NCBI GenBank assembly: GCA_023417315.1
Contig: JAEZFW010000036.1
Span: 11,655 to 75,654 of the forward strand
Origin: Pseudomonadota bacterium
GTDB lineage: Bacteria; Pseudomonadota; Gammaproteobacteria; Steroidobacterales; Steroidobacteraceae
Length of the DNA: 64,000 bases
Reading direction: 5' to 3'
Position 1 is the stretch's first letter. Every line of letters starts with the position of its first letter. A model generated the notes under the pieces. The model ran no database searches and had not been told where the DNA came from. It saw only the letters and a program-made list of their open reading frames with translations. A program made the position numbers and the translations under genes. Shown here piece by piece: positions 60,902-64,000 of this stretch.

Positions 60902-62220
60902 GCGCGGCGACCGCAGTGAAAAGCAACGCGGCGCCCGAGCGCTATCGCGCGCTCTTCGAGTCGCGCTTTGGGTCCGATCCTCTTCTCGAGCAGCGACGCG
61001 CAGCGCTCGATGCCTTTCTGCAGCAGGGTTTTCCAACCCAGCGCGATGAAGCATGGAAGTACACGAATCTGCGCCGACTCGAAACACGTGCATTCGTGCC
61101 GAGTGAGCCCGCACCGATCGCGATCGATCCGTGGAATGCACCCTGGCTCGCCGGAGCGGACCTTCGAATCGTCTTCGTGAACGGCCACTGGGCGCCGGCC
61201 TTGTCCTCGCTCGCGCCGCAATCGCCGGGGACCACGGTCGTCACGCTCGCCGAGTGGCTGAAGCACGAGCCCGAAGCGGCTCTTGAATATTTATCGCGGG
61301 CTCCGCAGCGCCCACTCTCGAGCCTCGAGCAGTTGAATGCCGCGTTCTTCGAAGACGGAGTCGTGGTGCAGCTCGCAGCGGATGCGTCGTTGAACGAAGT
61401 CGTGCACATCGTGCACGTCTGGACGAGCGCCGCTCAGCAAAGGATGAGTCATCCGAGGCTCATCGTACGCGCAGCCCGCGGCAGCCGCTGCAAGCTCGTC
61501 GAGCAGTACGTGGGCATGGGCGATCCTGAAACATTCACGAACAGTGTGGCGACAGTCGAGCTCGAAGCCGGCGCGCAGGTTCGCCACTACCGGCTGCAGC
61601 AAGAGGCGGCGCGTGCGTTTCACATCGGTCACGTCAATGTCTGCGTGGGCGGACACGCGCGCTATTGCATCCATGATTTCGCATTTGGCAGCGCACTGAG
61701 TCGATTGAGCCTCACGGTCGCGTTGCAAGAACCCGGTGCGCATGCCGAGATCCATGGGCTGTTCACACCCGCTGGAACGCAACACATGGATGCGCACACG
61801 CGAATCGAGCACATCGCACCTCACACGACGAGCGCCGAGGATTACCGCGGCATCGCTGATGGCCGGGGGCGCGGCGTCTTCAACGGCAAAGTGCTGGTGC
61901 AGCCGGGCGCGCAGAAGACAGACGCGCGTCAATCGAGCCGCAACTTGCTTCTCTCTCCCACTGCCGAGATCGATTCGAAGCCGGAGCTCGAGATCTACGC
62001 AAACGACGTGAAGTGCAGTCACGGCGCAACGACCGGTCAGCTAGATGCGACGGCACTCTTTTATCTGCGCTCACGCGGAATCTCGGAAGCGCAGGCGCGG
62101 GCGCTCCTCATTCGCGCGTTCGCTCAGTCGGTGCTCTCTTCCGTCGAGTCGGTGCGGGTCCGTGAGTATCTGGACACCTTGCTTGCGCAGCGCTTTGGTG
62201 CCATGGAGGTGACCGCATGA
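60898..62220 (+). CDS. sufD: Fe-S cluster assembly protein SufD
   Basis: SufB paralogue and partner in the SufBC2D scaffold. 440 residues from the ATG at 60898; family features FPTQRDEAWKYTNLRRL and the C-terminal KCSHGATTGQLDATALFYLRSRGIS with catalytic-region Cys/His. ATGA overlaps on both sides. Confidence 0.96.
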   Translation: MSAATAVKSNAAPERYRALFESRFGSDPLLEQRRAALDAFLQQGFPTQRDEAWKYTNLRRLETRAFVPSEPAPIAIDPWNAPWLAGADLRIVFVNGHWAPALSSLAPQSPGTTVVTLAEWLKHEPEAALEYLSRAPQRPLSSLEQLNAAFFEDGVVVQLAADASLNEVVHIVHVWTSAAQQRMSHPRLIVRAARGSRCKLVEQYVGMGDPETFTNSVATVELEAGAQVRHYRLQQEAARAFHIGHVNVCVGGHARYCIHDFAFGSALSRLSLTVALQEPGAHAEIHGLFTPAGTQHMDAHTRIEHIAPHTTSAEDYRGIADGRGRGVFNGKVLVQPGAQKTDARQSSRNLLLSPTAEIDSKPELEIYANDVKCSHGATTGQLDATALFYLRSRGISEAQARALLIRAFAQSVLSSVESVRVREYLDTLLAQRFGAMEVTA

Positions 62221-63470
62221 GCGCCGCACGTCCAGAGATGCCGATGCTGACGGAGCTCGACGTAAAGGCCATTCGGCATGACTTTCCCATTTTGCACCAA
62301 CAGGTGAACGGCAAGCCGCTCGCCTATCTCGACAATGCTGCGTCCAGCCAGCGGCCGCGCGCCGTCATCGATGCTATCCGCGCCTACTACGAGCTCGACC
62401 ATGCGAACGTACATCGTGGCGTTCACACGCTGAGCCAGCGCGCAACGGATGCCTTCGAAGGCGCGCGCGATATCGTGCGCAACTTCATCAATGCGCAAGA
62501 CACGAAGGAGATCATCTTCGTGCGCGGCACGACCGAAGCCGTCAATCTCGTTGCGCAGAGCTTCGCTCGCCCTCGTCTCAAGCCTGGCGACGAAATCCTG
62601 ATCTCGGGATTGGAGCACCATGCAAACATCGTGCCTTGGCAGCTCGTCTGCGAGCAGACGGGTGCGAGCCTAAAGGTCATCCCGATCGACACCACAGGCG
62701 AAGTTCAGTACGAGGCGTTCGAACGCCTGATCGGACCGCAGACCAAGCTGCTCGCACTGGCCCATGTTTCGAATGCGCTCGGCACGATAGTGCCTGTCGA
62801 GAAGTACATCGCGCGGGCCAAAGAGCTCGGGGTACCGGTACTGCTCGACGGCGCTCAGGCCGTACCTCATGGAAGCGTGGACGTGCGCGCGCTCGATTGC
62901 GATTTCTACTGCTTCTCATCGCACAAAATGTGCGGCCCGACGGGCTTCGGCGTTCTGTATGGCCGCAAACGTCTGCTCGAGGAGATGCCGCCGTGGCAAG
63001 GCGGTGGCGACATGATTCTGACTGTTTCGTTCGAGAAGACGACATACAACCAACTGCCCTGGAAGTTCGAAGCGGGCACGCCGCACATCAGCGGCGCGGT
63101 CGGTCTCGCCGCCGCAATACGCTATTTGCAGAACATCGGGATGGAGCGCATTGCTCGCTACGAGCAGCAGCTGCTCGAGTACGCCACCGCACGCCTGCAA
63201 AGCATTCCTGGCTTGAAGGTGATCGGCACTGCGCCCAGTAAAGCCGCGGTAGTGTCGTTCACGTTGGAGAATATTCATCCGCACGATATCGGCACCATTC
63301 TCGATACCGAGGGCGTTGCCATTCGCACAGGCCATCATTGCGCGATGCCGGTGATGGAGTTCTACGAGATCCCGGCGACCGCTCGTGCCTCGATGTCGTT
63401 CTACAACACCTTCGCAGAAATCGACCAACTCGTGAACGCGCTCAACCGGACACGCAGCTTACTCGGCTAA
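62217..63470 (+). CDS. sufS: Cysteine desulfurase SufS
   Basis: PLP enzyme that takes sulfur from cysteine for cluster assembly. 417 residues: PLP lysine in FSSHKMCGPTGFGVLYG, active cysteine in RTGHHCAMPVM. Group II desulfurase, needing a sulfur acceptor; SufU is encoded next, and no sufE is in view. Confidence 0.97.
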   Translation: MSAARPEMPMLTELDVKAIRHDFPILHQQVNGKPLAYLDNAASSQRPRAVIDAIRAYYELDHANVHRGVHTLSQRATDAFEGARDIVRNFINAQDTKEIIFVRGTTEAVNLVAQSFARPRLKPGDEILISGLEHHANIVPWQLVCEQTGASLKVIPIDTTGEVQYEAFERLIGPQTKLLALAHVSNALGTIVPVEKYIARAKELGVPVLLDGAQAVPHGSVDVRALDCDFYCFSSHKMCGPTGFGVLYGRKRLLEEMPPWQGGGDMILTVSFEKTTYNQLPWKFEAGTPHISGAVGLAAAIRYLQNIGMERIARYEQQLLEYATARLQSIPGLKVIGTAPSKAAVVSFTLENIHPHDIGTILDTEGVAIRTGHHCAMPVMEFYEIPATARASMSFYNTFAEIDQLVNALNRTRSLLG

Positions 63471-63480
63471 ACGACGACCC

Positions 63481-63927
63481 ATGGACCTGAAGGATCTTTA
63501 TCGCGACGTCATCGTCGACCACAATCGCAATCCGCGGAACTTCGGCAAGCTCGATCCGTCGGACGCGCATGCGGATGGACACAATCCGCTCTGCGGCGAT
63601 CGATTGACTATGTACGTGAACTTGGACGGCGCCCGCATTCGCGAGGTCAAGTTCGATGGCAGCGGCTGTGCGATCTCGGTCGCCTCTGCGTCCCTTCTGA
63701 CGGAGGCGGTGAAAGGAAAAGCGCTCGATGAGGTCAAAGCCCTTTTCGATGACGTTCATGCATTGCTCACTCAGCACGATGCCAATGTCGACATCGCTAA
63801 GCTCGGTAAGCTCGCGGCCCTTTCAGGCGTTCGGGAATTTCCCGCCCGGGTAAAGTGCGCAAGCTTGTGTTGGCATACGTTGAACGCCGCCCTCGCCCAC
63901 GCTTCCGAGCCGGTTTCCACGGAGTAA
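63481..63927 (+). CDS. sufU: SufU-type sulfur acceptor / scaffold
   Basis: The 148-residue product MDLKDLYRDVIVDHNRNPRNFGKL has three conserved cysteines in NPLCGD, GSGCAIS and VKCASLCW, as in zinc-binding SufU, which accepts sulfur from SufS. It follows sufS by 10 bases. A NifU/IscU-like scaffold role is the alternative. Confidence 0.93.
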   Translation: MDLKDLYRDVIVDHNRNPRNFGKLDPSDAHADGHNPLCGDRLTMYVNLDGARIREVKFDGSGCAISVASASLLTEAVKGKALDEVKALFDDVHALLTQHDANVDIAKLGKLAALSGVREFPARVKCASLCWHTLNAALAHASEPVSTE

Positions 63928-63949
63928 TTCGCGAACGCGGCTCTTACTA

Positions 63950-64000
63950 CCCCTATCCCCCTATCCCTATCCCCCTATCCCTATCCCCCTATCCCTATCC
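63950..64000. repeat. CCCTATCC tandem repeat at the right edge
   Basis: Seven or more units alternating CCCCCTATCC and CCTATCC type run to the window edge, starting 23 bases after the sufU stop. It is the CTATCC word of the 18566 element; the matching arm is presumably beyond the edge. Confidence 0.85.

Noticed and set aside
63950..64000. CRISPR array at the right edge
   Set aside because: Units are 7-10 bases with no spacers; this is the CTATCC word of the intergenic repeat class.

Overview
The window is a chromosomal segment of core and housekeeping genes from a gammaproteobacterium, with no phage, IS or CRISPR. Gene content (FimV, a FimX-like protein, MltF, EpmA/EpmB with EF-P, an Mla operon, SUF with an Rrf2 regulator, DUF1820, DUF3501) and high GC suggest a relative of the Xanthomonadales/Nevskiales/Steroidobacter lineages; this placement is inferred from gene content only.

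Layout, left to right. 1-9 kb, minus strand: folC (cut by the edge), accD, truA, fimV, asd, aroC, prmB. 9-16 kb: plus-strand SCO1/SenC protein, psd, epmA and msrC-type fRMsr, then efp (minus), epmB (plus) and a FimX-like c-di-GMP protein (plus). 16-23.5 kb, minus: parC, parE and a DUF3501 / CCG Fe-S protein / rubrerythrin cluster. 23.6-28 kb, plus: xseB-ispA-dxs and folE2. 28-38 kb, minus: a run transcribed as hdac, glyA, nrdR, ribD, ribE, a ribBX-type gene, ribH, nusB, thiL, pgpA and a Ser/Thr kinase fused to a cyclic-nucleotide-binding domain. 38-50 kb: ettA, hutH, an unknown membrane protein, purL, DUF1820, an orphan T6SS-type FHA protein (tagH-like), mltF. 50.6 kb: tRNA-Ser(CGA), then bepA and mlaA facing mlaFEDCB. 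56.6-64 kb: class I aldolase and the SUF operon (sufR, sufB, C, D, S, U).

Functional groups: EF-P with both early beta-lysylation enzymes; most of the riboflavin pathway, where the GTP cyclohydrolase II half of RibBA has lost its zinc cysteines; the complete Mla lipid-transport system; topoisomerase IV; non-mevalonate isoprenoid entry (Dxs) and IspA; SUF Fe-S assembly.

The most unusual signal lies between the genes. About two dozen gaps carry an element of the same architecture: two inverted arms, each made of two to five imperfect tandem copies of a 6-16 base word. The word differs from locus to locus (GGCGGAC, GCGATAG, TGGCCA, TGACGAGG, GGACGTA, GTTGACG, CTCTGCG, CGGCAGGGAGGCCTAT and others), while the two arms at one locus match each other. 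Some families recur at several loci, and the GGCGGAC family supplies stop codons and near-identical C-terminal tails (RRTADGG type) to three unrelated proteins.
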